In this document: piece by piece, positions 8,524 through 16,765 of the stretch
How the letters are laid out: each line of letters begins with the position of its first letter
Numbering within the stretch: the stretch's first letter is position 1
DNA from: Bacteroides sp.
GTDB lineage: Bacteria; Bacteroidota; Bacteroidia; Bacteroidales; Muribaculaceae
NCBI GenBank assembly: GCA_023666905.1
Contig: JAMPBC010000002.1
Coordinates: forward strand, 1-64,000
Reading direction: 5' to 3'
DNA: 64,000 bases
Made by a program: the position numbers and the translations under genes
The notes under the pieces: generated by a model
The model's database searches: none
Told to the model about the DNA's origin: nothing
Seen by the model: the letters and a program-made list of their open reading frames with translations, nothing else

Positions 8524-9594
8524 ATGAAAAAGAAAGCCATTTGGGCCAACCTGGCAGGCTTGGTCTTTGTGTTTTTGGCTTTGGCAGCCGTGGCTATTGT
8601 GCGCGACGGCCGTTTGCTGGGACACGATGTAGTGTCAATGAATTCTGATGATATTCAGAATGTTAATGCCGACGGCAGTTTGGTGATTAACACCACTACC
8701 CTGGCAGAAGACGTATCCGGATACTCCGGTCCTGTGCCGGTGGAGATTACCATTTCGGCCAAGGGCACCATTGACAGTATTCATCCCTTGGAAAATGCGG
8801 AGACTCCCGGATTTTTCAAACGTGTTGTAAAATCCGGTATCCTTGAGAAGTGGAACGGAAAGACTCCGGCCGAGGCATTGGATATGGAGGTTGATGGCGT
8901 TACCGGTGCCACATACTCCTCGATCGCGCTGATTGCCAACGTAAAAGCCGGTCTTGCCCATTATGCCGACAGTGTTCCGGTTTCGCCAGCGGCTCCGGCC
9001 AACCGTGGCTGGGAGTTCTATGCCGCTCTCGCTGTTTTTCTCTGCGGCGCGATTATCCCTTTGTTTGTAAAGAATAAGCGTTATCGCATTGTTCAGCAGC
9101 TGCTTAATGTTGGAGTGCTGGGCTTTTGGGCCGGAACATTTGTTGATTACACTGCCATGATTGGATTGATGTCGGCCGGAATCACGGCCACAGCCTCGAT
9201 TGTGATTTTGCTAATGATTGCCGTAGCGTTTATTTATCCGCTGTTCGGCCGTCCCAACTATTACTGCACATGGATTTGCCCGCTTGGATCGCTTCAGGAG
9301 TTGGCCGGACATTGCAACCCCTCCCACAAGTGGAAGCTTACCCCGGCTGTGGTGAAAGTGCTCAAAAATGTGCGCCTGTTGCTGTGGGGAGCTCTCATGC
9401 TTTGTCTATGGACCGGATTTTTTGTTTCCTGGATTGATTACGAGCTCTTCACCGGCTTTATTGTTGATTCAGCAGCCCTTGGCGTTTTGATTGCCGGCGG
9501 AGTGGTTGTGGTGCTGTCATTGTTCATCAACCGGCCCTATTGCCGCTTTGTCTGCCCCACCGGCTGCCTGTTCCATGTTTCTGAAAAACTCTAA
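8524..9594 (+). CDS. Membrane FMN-binding / 4Fe-4S electron-transfer protein (NosR/NapH-like)
   Basis: 356 aa. An N-terminal TM (6-26) is followed by an extracytosolic FMN-binding domain (about 45-150). It contains the covalent flavinylation motif DGVTGAT (124-130), in which Thr130 is the expected FMN attachment residue. Five or so TM helices follow, with two Cys clusters of the CxxxCPxG type: C248/C252 (plus C264) and C340/C344/C348. This resembles NosR/NapH and RnfG-like modules that move electrons across the inner membrane. I chose ATG 8524 rather than upstream TTG 8470. The nitroreductase gene follows by 14 nt. No ApbE flavin transferase is in the window. Confidence 0.85.
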   Translation: MKKKAIWANLAGLVFVFLALAAVAIVRDGRLLGHDVVSMNSDDIQNVNADGSLVINTTTLAEDVSGYSGPVPVEITISAKGTIDSIHPLENAETPGFFKRVVKSGILEKWNGKTPAEALDMEVDGVTGATYSSIALIANVKAGLAHYADSVPVSPAAPANRGWEFYAALAVFLCGAIIPLFVKNKRYRIVQQLLNVGVLGFWAGTFVDYTAMIGLMSAGITATASIVILLMIAVAFIYPLFGRPNYYCTWICPLGSLQELAGHCNPSHKWKLTPAVVKVLKNVRLLLWGALMLCLWTGFFVSWIDYELFTGFIVDSAALGVLIAGGVVVVLSLFINRPYCRFVCPTGCLFHVSEKL

Positions 9595-9608
9595 AATATT
9601 CAACCGAC

Positions 9609-10238
9609 ATGAAAACTTCTTATTTCATTTGCATAATTCTTGTGGCAGCTCTGGCCATTGTTTCATGGCAACTTGTAAAAGCCAACCAAGCCAAGAGCTG
9701 TGAAGAGTCAACTGAAACAACAGACAATGCGGCATACGATTGCATTATGTCGCGTGCAAGCTGCCGCTCGTTCACCGGCGAACGCCTCTCGGAAGGACAA
9801 ATCGATTCTCTGCTCCGTGCCGGCATGGCTGCCCCCACGGCACGCAACCAGCAGCCGTGGCAATTGGTGGTGATTACTGACCGCGACATTCTGGACACCA
9901 TTGCCGCCAATCAGAAGAACATAAAGATGGCTGCCGAGGCTCCGATGGCCATTGTGGCCTGCGGAGACATGGGCATTTGTGGCGACAAGGACGATTTTTG
10001 GCAGCAGGACCTCTCGGCTGTTACCGAAAACATTTTGCTTGCCGCCAACTCCATGGGGCTCGGTGCCGTTTGGTGCGGAATTTATCCCAATGAGGAGCGC
10101 GTGAAGTTTGTGCGCGAGCTTCTTGAGCTGCCCGACAGCATTATCCCGCTCAACGTTATCCCAATTGGTTATCCGGCAACAAAACTCTCACCTAAAGAAA
10201 AATTCAATCAGGAGAGAGTTCATTACAACGGTTGGTAA
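9609..10238 (+). CDS. Membrane-anchored nitroreductase family protein
   Basis: 209 aa. Residues 1-20 form a hydrophobic signal anchor, after which the nitroreductase fold begins: SRASCRSFTGERLSEGQI, then APTARNQQPWQLVVITD, the usual FMN-binding pattern. A later MGLGAVWCGI segment fits the dimer interface. Most family members are cytosolic NAD(P)H-using flavoenzymes, so an N-terminal anchor that would place it outside the cytosol is unusual. With its partner, it could receive electrons from the flavinylated membrane protein and reduce an unknown periplasmic substrate (inference). Confidence 0.85.
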   Translation: MKTSYFICIILVAALAIVSWQLVKANQAKSCEESTETTDNAAYDCIMSRASCRSFTGERLSEGQIDSLLRAGMAAPTARNQQPWQLVVITDRDILDTIAANQKNIKMAAEAPMAIVACGDMGICGDKDDFWQQDLSAVTENILLAANSMGLGAVWCGIYPNEERVKFVRELLELPDSIIPLNVIPIGYPATKLSPKEKFNQERVHYNGW

Positions 10239-10262
10239 CCTCCGGTTTCAATGAAAAAGCGG

Positions 10263-11183
10263 TCAACGCCGGCGTGAAGTGACGTTGAAGCGCCCAGAAA
10301 GCTTTTGAAGTTTGTTAAACAGGGCATGCTCCGTGGTGTCGTAACCATTGGAGTATGCCTTGAATTCTTCAATGTCCCGGCTCCGGAGACGGTAAACTCC
10401 GCGGCTAATCATGGGACGACGCGACAGGAGGGCGCCCAGTTCCACATCGGCCCGTTTGCGGTCGGCCACCTTTACCACTGCCGCTATTTTGGGGCTTTCG
10501 GCAGGACACTCGCGCTTGGTGCGCAGTGCATAGCCGTCGGTGCCTACACGCAGCAGCACAGCGTAGCCTTCGGCGTGAGTGCGGTCGTACTCATCTTTGC
10601 AGTCGGCATAGAGGGTGTTGAAATGGCTGATAGCTTCGCTGAACCGGGCCGGGTCAATGGAGTTTGCGGAGCAATACTCCTCAAAGAGGATGGTGAAGCA
10701 GCGCATGGTGACAAGGGTGTCGCCGCCGGCGCTGTGCTTTGCTTCAGGTGCGAACTCCACATTCAGGGCGGCCGCTATTGTTTCCAGGCTTGCAACATGG
10801 TAGGGGTCGGGATTGGAGGCGCGGTCACGCACAATCCAGTACCATTGCTGCAGTTCCACAATCTCTTTATCGTCAAGTCCGGTTATTCCCTGACGGGAGA
10901 GGTGGCCGGTGTCGTTGTGAATGGCGCAGCCAATGAGATAGCGGGCCGAGTTGAGAATGGGCTGGATGTCAGCGACACATTCGGCAAACTTGGGGCTGTC
11001 CGCCACCATGGCGGGTGTGATGTGATGAATGGAGGAGTCCCACGTTTTGTGGTGCACCGGGTGGAAGAGCCGGTGGTATATTTCAGTAAGGTCCGGGCCG
11101 AAAATGGAGAGCTCGAGTAACTCGTCGCCCTCCACAAATTCGGCATCCAGACACACACAGGGTGCTGTTATGGTCATTTTCAA
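10263..11183 (-). CDS. DEDDh 3'-5' exonuclease-like protein
   Basis: 306 aa. The DnaQ-like fold is supported by ExoI D13 and E15 (CLDAEF), ExoII D91 (IHND), and ExoIII H150 with D155 (KHSAGGD). All five DEDDh residues are thus in order in the first 160 residues. This points to a 3'-5' exonuclease on DNA or RNA. The C-terminal half (about 170-306) is not recognised. The start overlaps the stop of the bactofilin-like gene by 4 nt, so it is the last gene of the SPFH operon. A nuclease at the end of a scaffold operon is odd and is the main hint at nucleic-acid-linked function. Confidence 0.75.
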   Translation of the reverse strand: MKMTITAPCVCLDAEFVEGDELLELSIFGPDLTEIYHRLFHPVHHKTWDSSIHHITPAMVADSPKFAECVADIQPILNSARYLIGCAIHNDTGHLSRQGITGLDDKEIVELQQWYWIVRDRASNPDPYHVASLETIAAALNVEFAPEAKHSAGGDTLVTMRCFTILFEEYCSANSIDPARFSEAISHFNTLYADCKDEYDRTHAEGYAVLLRVGTDGYALRTKRECPAESPKIAAVVKVADRKRADVELGALLSRRPMISRGVYRLRSRDIEEFKAYSNGYDTTEHALFNKLQKLSGRFNVTSRRR

Positions 11184-12148
11184 TGATTGGTGATTTCGGC
11201 AATGTTGAATTTGCCCGAAAGGGGTTGCACTTCAATCCGTCCCTGAAGAATGTCAAAGAGGAATTTGCGAATGTTTTCGGGGGAGAGTTCCGGGGTTTTG
11301 CCGTTGGCATCGGGTCCTAAGTCGTAAGTTTTCAGAAGCTGCGGGCCAAGGGCGGCAGCTGTGAGCAGGAAGTGGTTCTGGAACTTGTCAGTGTCCAGCA
11401 GGTCGGCTGCAAGCACTTTGCCCACCACAGTGTAGCTGCGCAGGGTTTTGGTCATTTCACCGTCGGTGAGGGTTGACCGAAGTTCATCGGTGTTGAGGTC
11501 CACTTCGATTTTGCCCGATTCGGGTGCCTGGGGGAATCCCTTGAACAGGTCGCCCAGATCAGCGAGGCTCAGGTTGAACAGGCGGGTGGCGTCAGTGTGG
11601 ATAAGGGGTTCGATGGAGAAGGCGCTGGGAAGCAGCAGGTAGTTGATGTCAGTGAGGCGCACGGCCGGGGCATTGAACGTGCCCACCATTGATGAGCGTA
11701 TGTCGGCTTCCTGAGTTGCGAAAACGCCGCCCACCACCACGCAGTTGGTGAGAATAACCTCATCGGCATATATGCTTCCGGCCACGAAGGCGTTGGTGAG
11801 TTCCACGCTTTTGGCGTTGATGTCGGCCAGAAATGTTATGTTAGCGCTGTTGCCGCGCGAAACAACGGAGTTGACCGCACCCACCGATTTGCGGAAGGTT
11901 ACGTTGCCCCGGGCATCGTTTGTTACATAGAGTTCGTTTTGGGCAAAGGCGGCTCCCTGCACCTCGATGTTGCCGCGACGCACTTCAATGCGGTGGCCGT
12001 AGATCGGGCCTTCAACCACGGTGTCGCCTTTGAAAATGATGTTGCGGTTTAGCTCCGAGGTTTTTTCGGGGAGAATGGAGCTGCGCACCAGATTGTCCTC
12101 GAGCAGGATGTCGGTGCCGTTTATGCGGATTTCCTTGAGTTCTTTCAT
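11180..12148 (-). CDS. Bactofilin-like beta-helix protein of unknown function
   Basis: 322 aa, no signal peptide or TM. Residues about 40-165 form a run of short beta-strand repeats (for example VVEGPIYGHRIEVRRGNIEV and SVELTNAFVAGSIYADEVIL) like the right-handed beta-helix of bactofilins, polymer-forming cytoskeletal proteins. The C-terminal half is mixed alpha/beta and unassigned. Small alternating hydrophobic steps and Gly/Asn turns support the fold, but family membership is not proven. It lies 9 nt after the 339-aa coiled-coil gene and overlaps the exonuclease gene by 4 nt. It could act as a self-assembling scaffold for the operon's products (inference). Confidence 0.65.
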   Translation of the reverse strand: MKELKEIRINGTDILLEDNLVRSSILPEKTSELNRNIIFKGDTVVEGPIYGHRIEVRRGNIEVQGAAFAQNELYVTNDARGNVTFRKSVGAVNSVVSRGNSANITFLADINAKSVELTNAFVAGSIYADEVILTNCVVVGGVFATQEADIRSSMVGTFNAPAVRLTDINYLLLPSAFSIEPLIHTDATRLFNLSLADLGDLFKGFPQAPESGKIEVDLNTDELRSTLTDGEMTKTLRSYTVVGKVLAADLLDTDKFQNHFLLTAAALGPQLLKTYDLGPDANGKTPELSPENIRKFLFDILQGRIEVQPLSGKFNIAEITNH

Positions 12149-12157
12149 TGGATTATG

Positions 12158-13177
12158 TTACAGGCTTTGGAGAGGATTGTTAATGAATTTGTTGAGGTAT
12201 TCTTTCACGCGGCGGTCGTGGGGCGAGTCGGAAGTGATGCTGCGGGCCACGCACCGGGCAAAATCTTTTTTCACCAGGTCGGCGTCTTTCTGCGGCATGG
12301 CGTGCCAGCGGGCTTTTAGAAGCTCAGAGGTCATTCGGCGGCGCGAGCTGTTTGGCACCACTTCAGGCTTGTAGAGGGTTGCTTTGCCGGGGGTGTGGGT
12401 TGTGTCATCGACCTCTTCGGCCAGGCAAACGGGTACAAAATAGCGGCTGTCTGTGTCCTTGTCGTGAAGGGCTTGGTTAACCACGTTGCGGCTCTCCTGC
12501 TGGCAGAGGAGGAAGTCGTTGGCCCGGTGGATTGCATCAAGAGCGCGTTTTTTTGTGACCGAAGCCAGGATGGAACTTTGGACGCGGGCGTTTTCACCGG
12601 CCGACACGGCGGCAACTCCAATCAGGTCCGACGAGGTGGAGCGGTTGGTGCACTCGGTGGTTGTTTCCCGAGTTTTGAAAGCGGCCTTGTCCAGCTCGAA
12701 CACGCGCACTTCAAGTTCGCGGTTGAGGTCGGAAAACACTTTGGTGTAGCGGTCGGTGATGCGGTTGTAGTCGGCCTCCATTTGCCGGTGCTTGTCGCGG
12801 CAGCGCTGTGCAAGCTGGTTAAGATGAAGCAGTGTGGCCTCGGTTTGACTTTTGAGCTGCGCAATTTGCTGACCCAATTCGGAGCGTACGGTTTTGAAGA
12901 ATCCGGAAATGATGGTCTGGGATATTTTCTTCGATGAGTTTTTTATGGATTCCGCATGGGCCGCTTTGGTTGCGACTACCGATGTGGTCAATGCGCCAAC
13001 CTGTCCGGAGCATGCATTGACCGATGAGTCGAAGGGGTCAGTGTTGACATGTACGTTGACATGTACGGTTTCGTGCACGGTGCCGCTGTAGTGAACCTGC
13101 CCCTTATCGGTTGTCACATATCCGCTGTAAGGGATGGATATGTCTCTGGAAAATGAACGGGTGTAACTCATGGTCAA
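12158..13177 (-). CDS. Coiled-coil protein, paralogue of the upstream 308-aa protein
   Basis: 339 aa, not recognised. The N-terminal 50 residues are beta-like and contain HVNVHVN, encoded by a perfect 12-bp tandem repeat at 13044-13067. The middle (about 75-190) is a helical coiled coil sharing a block with the 308-aa neighbour: ITxRYTKxFxxLNRxL followed by RVxELDKAAFK. A DRRV motif recurs near both C-termini. No TM or signal is seen. The ATG overlaps the stop of the neighbour (ATGA), so the two are translationally coupled and probably form a hetero-oligomer (inference). Confidence 0.7.
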   Translation of the reverse strand: MTMSYTRSFSRDISIPYSGYVTTDKGQVHYSGTVHETVHVNVHVNTDPFDSSVNACSGQVGALTTSVVATKAAHAESIKNSSKKISQTIISGFFKTVRSELGQQIAQLKSQTEATLLHLNQLAQRCRDKHRQMEADYNRITDRYTKVFSDLNRELEVRVFELDKAAFKTRETTTECTNRSTSSDLIGVAAVSAGENARVQSSILASVTKKRALDAIHRANDFLLCQQESRNVVNQALHDKDTDSRYFVPVCLAEEVDDTTHTPGKATLYKPEVVPNSSRRRMTSELLKARWHAMPQKDADLVKKDFARCVARSITSDSPHDRRVKEYLNKFINNPLQSL

Positions 13178-14100
13178 TTGCCTTTAAGGGTTTGGTAACT
13201 TGCCGAGGCAAAGAGCTTGGCCATGGTTTCCTTCATGCGCGGGGTGGCGTCGAATTGGGCGAGCATTGCGTTGAAGCCGTCGCGCACGCGGCGGTCGGGA
13301 GCGGCGCCGGTGCCGGTCCACTCCAATGGGGCGTCGGGTGCGGTGAAGGCGTTGGTGAGTGTCTGGCAAGTGCGCTCCGAGAGGAATTTGCGGGGCATAG
13401 CCACGTGTTGCAGCGAGCCTTCCCGGCTTCCGGCCACACCCTCCCACACGGCCACGGGCATGAAGTGGGATTCGTCAGGCTGCTCAATGCCTCGGTTCAG
13501 GAGCACTCTGGCTGTGAGCTGCTTCTGATGGTTGAGGTCGAGCAGGAAGTCTTTCATTATGTCAATGAGCCGTGCTCCGCGATATTTTATGTTGGAGGCC
13601 ATGAGTCGTTGCGATGTAGCCAAAGACTCGGTTTGCCCCACCGGAACGGTTGCCGTGAGCTGTTTGCCACGGTTTTCAATGGTGTCTATTTCGGTAACGG
13701 CAAATTTGAAGGCGGCTTTATCGAGTTCGTAGACGCGGCGCTGCAGGGCACGGTTGAGTGTGCCGAAGAGCTTGGTGTAGCGCGATGTAATCATGGCGTA
13801 GTCGCGCTCCATGCGGTTGCGGATGTTGTTGAGCTGCCGGCCCTGCTGGTTGAGCTGGAGCTGAAGTGAGTTCACTTCGCTTTTCCACTTGGCTATTTTT
13901 TGGGAAATCTGGGAATGAATAAGGGAGTAGAAACCCCGGTTTACGTTGCGGCAAACATCGTCGGCGGCATCGTTCTGAGCCTTCACCACTGCTGTCTGCA
14001 TGGCCACCACTGCGGCGGTGGTTCCGTCAACGGTTCTGGCCACATGGTCAATGCTTTTGGCCATGGGCTTGGTGTCAATGACACAATCGAATACTGCCAT
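13174..14100 (-). CDS. Coiled-coil protein, first of a paralogous pair
   Basis: 308 aa, not recognised. Predicted mostly helical with a long coiled coil (about 50-150) and the shared block MITSRYTKLFGTLNRAL plus RVYELDKAAFK. The C-terminal third holds a DRRVRD motif. It lacks the beta-like N-terminal extension of its paralogue. It starts 2 nt after the 636-aa membrane protein ends. The pair looks like an old in-place duplication that kept one core motif while flanks diverged. No catalytic residues can be proposed. Confidence 0.7.
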   Translation of the reverse strand: MAVFDCVIDTKPMAKSIDHVARTVDGTTAAVVAMQTAVVKAQNDAADDVCRNVNRGFYSLIHSQISQKIAKWKSEVNSLQLQLNQQGRQLNNIRNRMERDYAMITSRYTKLFGTLNRALQRRVYELDKAAFKFAVTEIDTIENRGKQLTATVPVGQTESLATSQRLMASNIKYRGARLIDIMKDFLLDLNHQKQLTARVLLNRGIEQPDESHFMPVAVWEGVAGSREGSLQHVAMPRKFLSERTCQTLTNAFTAPDAPLEWTGTGAAPDRRVRDGFNAMLAQFDATPRMKETMAKLFASASYQTLKGN

Positions 14101-14102
14101 GG

Positions 14103-16013
14103 TTACTGAGGATTGGATGATGGTTGTTGTGACTGGGTTGTGGCGCCTGACGGGGCTGCTGCGGTTGTAATGGCGGCTTCCATGTCGGCGAGGTTGGCCA
14201 AAGCTTCGCGGGCAATTGCGGGGAGGTTGAGGGCCATGTGTTCGTGGGCCACAGAGTCAACGCTCGGAACCGGAGGCAAGTTGGAAGTTTTGGCAAAGAG
14301 GGGATTGACGCTTGCAAGGGGCTGGCGGCGTTCATCGAGAATGTTTACTTCGTTAGCAGCCACGGCGGCTTCGTTGGAGTGTCCGTCGCGCAGTTTGGCA
14401 TCGTAATATTCCACGTGTCCGAATTCTTCGGCACGGCGGTCAATGTCGTCCTTGAGGCGTTCCATGTAGTCCTCAAAATCCTGCTGTACGCGCTGGAATT
14501 CCTGCGACTGGAGCTCGAAGGCTGCAATGGACTCGTCGGTGTTCTCAACGGTTTCAACCACAGTGGAGTCGAGGTTTTCGCCACTTTCAACCATGGAGCT
14601 CTCGGTGCGCTGCAGGGAGTCGAGGGTGTTGTAGGCGGCCACGTATTCGCGCAGACTTTCCTGCATGAGGTTGATAATGTCGGCGCTTTCGGCACGGTTG
14701 GCGCGATAGAAAGCGTCGGTGTCCTGATGCCATTTGTTGAGGTAGGATATTTTTTGGTCCTTTATGCCGTTGTAGATGCGCAGGCGTTCTATGCGGTTCT
14801 CGGCCATGAGATTTTGCACCACGGGAGCCATGATTTCCTCAATGATTTGGTGAACGCCGAAGGGCATGGAGCTTACGTTGCCGTCCTCGGAGGTCCACAT
14901 GCCGGAGAGGAGGTTGAATTTCATGCGAGAGCTGGGGCGGAGGTTGAAGGGTTCATAGTCCTCCACGTCCTGCGAATAGTCGAATTTTTCGTTTCGGATG
15001 CGCTCGATTTCATCGTATTCCAGAATGGGAGAGTAGTGATTGTAAGGTGCTTTGAGAATTTGATAGAGCAGGCGGTTGGATTCGAAGATAACCTTGTCGA
15101 CCGATGCCACTTTCAGGGCCGAGATTGCCTGGACGGATGTGGCCATGGTTGACATGAGGCCTTTTATAACGTCCTCGAAGTGCTTCGATTCGCTTGAGAG
15201 CGAGTCCTTGAGCTTGTTGAGTTCACGGAAACGGTCAATGCGTTCGGTGTAGCGCTCGGCGTTGAACACGTTGAGCACCGGTGCGCCTTTGGGCACGGAG
15301 TCGGTGGCAAACTCGTCAATGAAATTCATGTAGGCGCTTTCGCGCTGCACCAGCGGAAGTGAAACCGACACGGTGTCAACATCCTCCATGCAGTAGCTCA
15401 CGGTGCGCAGGGAGCGTTCCAGCGCTCCGAGGTAGTCGTGCTCGTTAACTTCCTGGATTGATGTGGAGTAGTCAGATGTTTCAAGAGTCTCTGTGTCCTC
15501 TGATGTTTCCACAAGCGGTGCTTCGGTGGCAAGTTGGTCAATTCGGCCAATGGTGTCGACCAGCAGTTGGTTTTGGCGGGGGAGTTTGAGGGAGACTTCG
15601 GAGTCCGGCACTTCGCCGGTGAAGTCGACCATGAAGCTCTTGTCGTCGTACTTCACCTGGTCGGCCACGGGCACGTAGGCCACGCCGAGTTTGCTGATTT
15701 TATAGTCGCGGAAAATTTCGCTGTGCTCTTTTTGCTTCTGCGCTATCTGTTCGTCGATTTGGTTGATTTTCTTTGTGAATTCGCTTTTCTTTACAAAGGC
15801 CATGAAGAAGAGGATAATGGTGAGATACCAGTACCAGGTTTTGGAGAGTTTCTCTTCGTACTCGGCTTTCTCTTTTTGAAGAGAGTCGATTTCTTCTTCA
15901 ATTCGCTCCTCTTCGGCCACGATTTTGTCGGCGGCCATTTTGTAATAGTTAAACAGGATTCGGGCCTGATCCTGATAAATATTACTTGAGCTTGGGAAAA
16001 TTTTACCTTCCAT
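14103..16013 (-). CDS. Large one-TM coiled-coil protein of unknown function
   Basis: 636 aa. Residues 26-57 are a Glu/Lys-rich coiled coil. An aromatic TM (about 59-75, TWYWYLTIILFFMAF) and another coiled coil (78-105) follow. The rest is a long acidic soluble region with helical segments (about 290-330 and 430-545) and a low-complexity Ala/Ser/Thr/Gln tail. A loop between two coiled coils that hugs the membrane suits a scaffold or tether. It lies 17 nt after the four-TM gene and 2 nt before the 308-aa gene. Function unknown. Confidence 0.75.
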   Translation of the reverse strand: MEGKIFPSSSNIYQDQARILFNYYKMAADKIVAEEERIEEEIDSLQKEKAEYEEKLSKTWYWYLTIILFFMAFVKKSEFTKKINQIDEQIAQKQKEHSEIFRDYKISKLGVAYVPVADQVKYDDKSFMVDFTGEVPDSEVSLKLPRQNQLLVDTIGRIDQLATEAPLVETSEDTETLETSDYSTSIQEVNEHDYLGALERSLRTVSYCMEDVDTVSVSLPLVQRESAYMNFIDEFATDSVPKGAPVLNVFNAERYTERIDRFRELNKLKDSLSSESKHFEDVIKGLMSTMATSVQAISALKVASVDKVIFESNRLLYQILKAPYNHYSPILEYDEIERIRNEKFDYSQDVEDYEPFNLRPSSRMKFNLLSGMWTSEDGNVSSMPFGVHQIIEEIMAPVVQNLMAENRIERLRIYNGIKDQKISYLNKWHQDTDAFYRANRAESADIINLMQESLREYVAAYNTLDSLQRTESSMVESGENLDSTVVETVENTDESIAAFELQSQEFQRVQQDFEDYMERLKDDIDRRAEEFGHVEYYDAKLRDGHSNEAAVAANEVNILDERRQPLASVNPLFAKTSNLPPVPSVDSVAHEHMALNLPAIAREALANLADMEAAITTAAAPSGATTQSQQPSSNPQ

Positions 16014-16030
16014 GGTATAAGACAGATTTA

Positions 16031-16738
16031 TTAGTTGAAATAGATTGATTTACGTTCAGACATGAGGTGGTCAAGCTCAAGGAGCGCCTGCTCGATGGCA
16101 TCGGCGTTCGATTCATAGTCGGAGCAGAGGCTGTTGAGGCGGTCGGTTTTGGCAATCATTTCGGCTTCGAGGTCGACGGCTTCAAGGTTGTTGCAGGGGG
16201 CAATGTAGCGCAGACGCGAGCTGATGTCGGATACGCGGTTGCCTATTGACGCGGGGCAGCCGCCGGTAACGGCCACAGTGCGTTCCAGGCGGGTTAGGGA
16301 GCGGCGCAGGCTGTCGAGCTGGCTCAGCAGTTTCTGCTCGTTATTGAACACCTCCACGGTTTTGTCGCTGATGCGGGCGCCTACCATGAAGGTGAGCAGC
16401 AGCAGGAAGGCGAGGATAATCTGCACAAAGAGCTGATTTTTGAACTGCACCTCTTCATACTGCATGAAAATCATGCACAGGATGGCGGCCACGGCATAGA
16501 ATCCAACTGAGACGAAACTCAATCCCAGATAGCCTACCTGACGGTGGGCGGGGTCGTCAAGGTCAACCATGGGTTGGACGGCGCGGAAATAAATCAGGCC
16601 GTAGGCGAGCACGCACACAATGAGGTCAAGCCAAAAAATTTCCTGAGGCAGGTTTTCAAGGAACAGGAAGAACAACAGAAACAGGATTGCGGCGCCAACG
16701 CCGAACACAATCCAGTTGAGCAAGGTGAGTTGTTTCAT
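16031..16738 (-). CDS. Four-TM membrane protein with C-terminal coiled coil
   Basis: 235 aa. Four hydrophobic segments (about 7-26, 35-51, 69-91, 103-120) are followed by a soluble helical tail (about 128-235) with heptad-like Leu/Arg spacing. No known enzyme motif is visible. The position directly between the SPFH gene and the one-TM coiled-coil gene, with gaps of 27 and 17 nt, suggests it is the integral membrane base of the complex (inference). Confidence 0.75.
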   Translation of the reverse strand: MKQLTLLNWIVFGVGAAILFLLFFLFLENLPQEIFWLDLIVCVLAYGLIYFRAVQPMVDLDDPAHRQVGYLGLSFVSVGFYAVAAILCMIFMQYEEVQFKNQLFVQIILAFLLLLTFMVGARISDKTVEVFNNEQKLLSQLDSLRRSLTRLERTVAVTGGCPASIGNRVSDISSRLRYIAPCNNLEAVDLEAEMIAKTDRLNSLCSDYESNADAIEQALLELDHLMSERKSIYFN

Positions 16739-16765
16739 GAAAATGATTGTTTTTGAAGTGGATAA

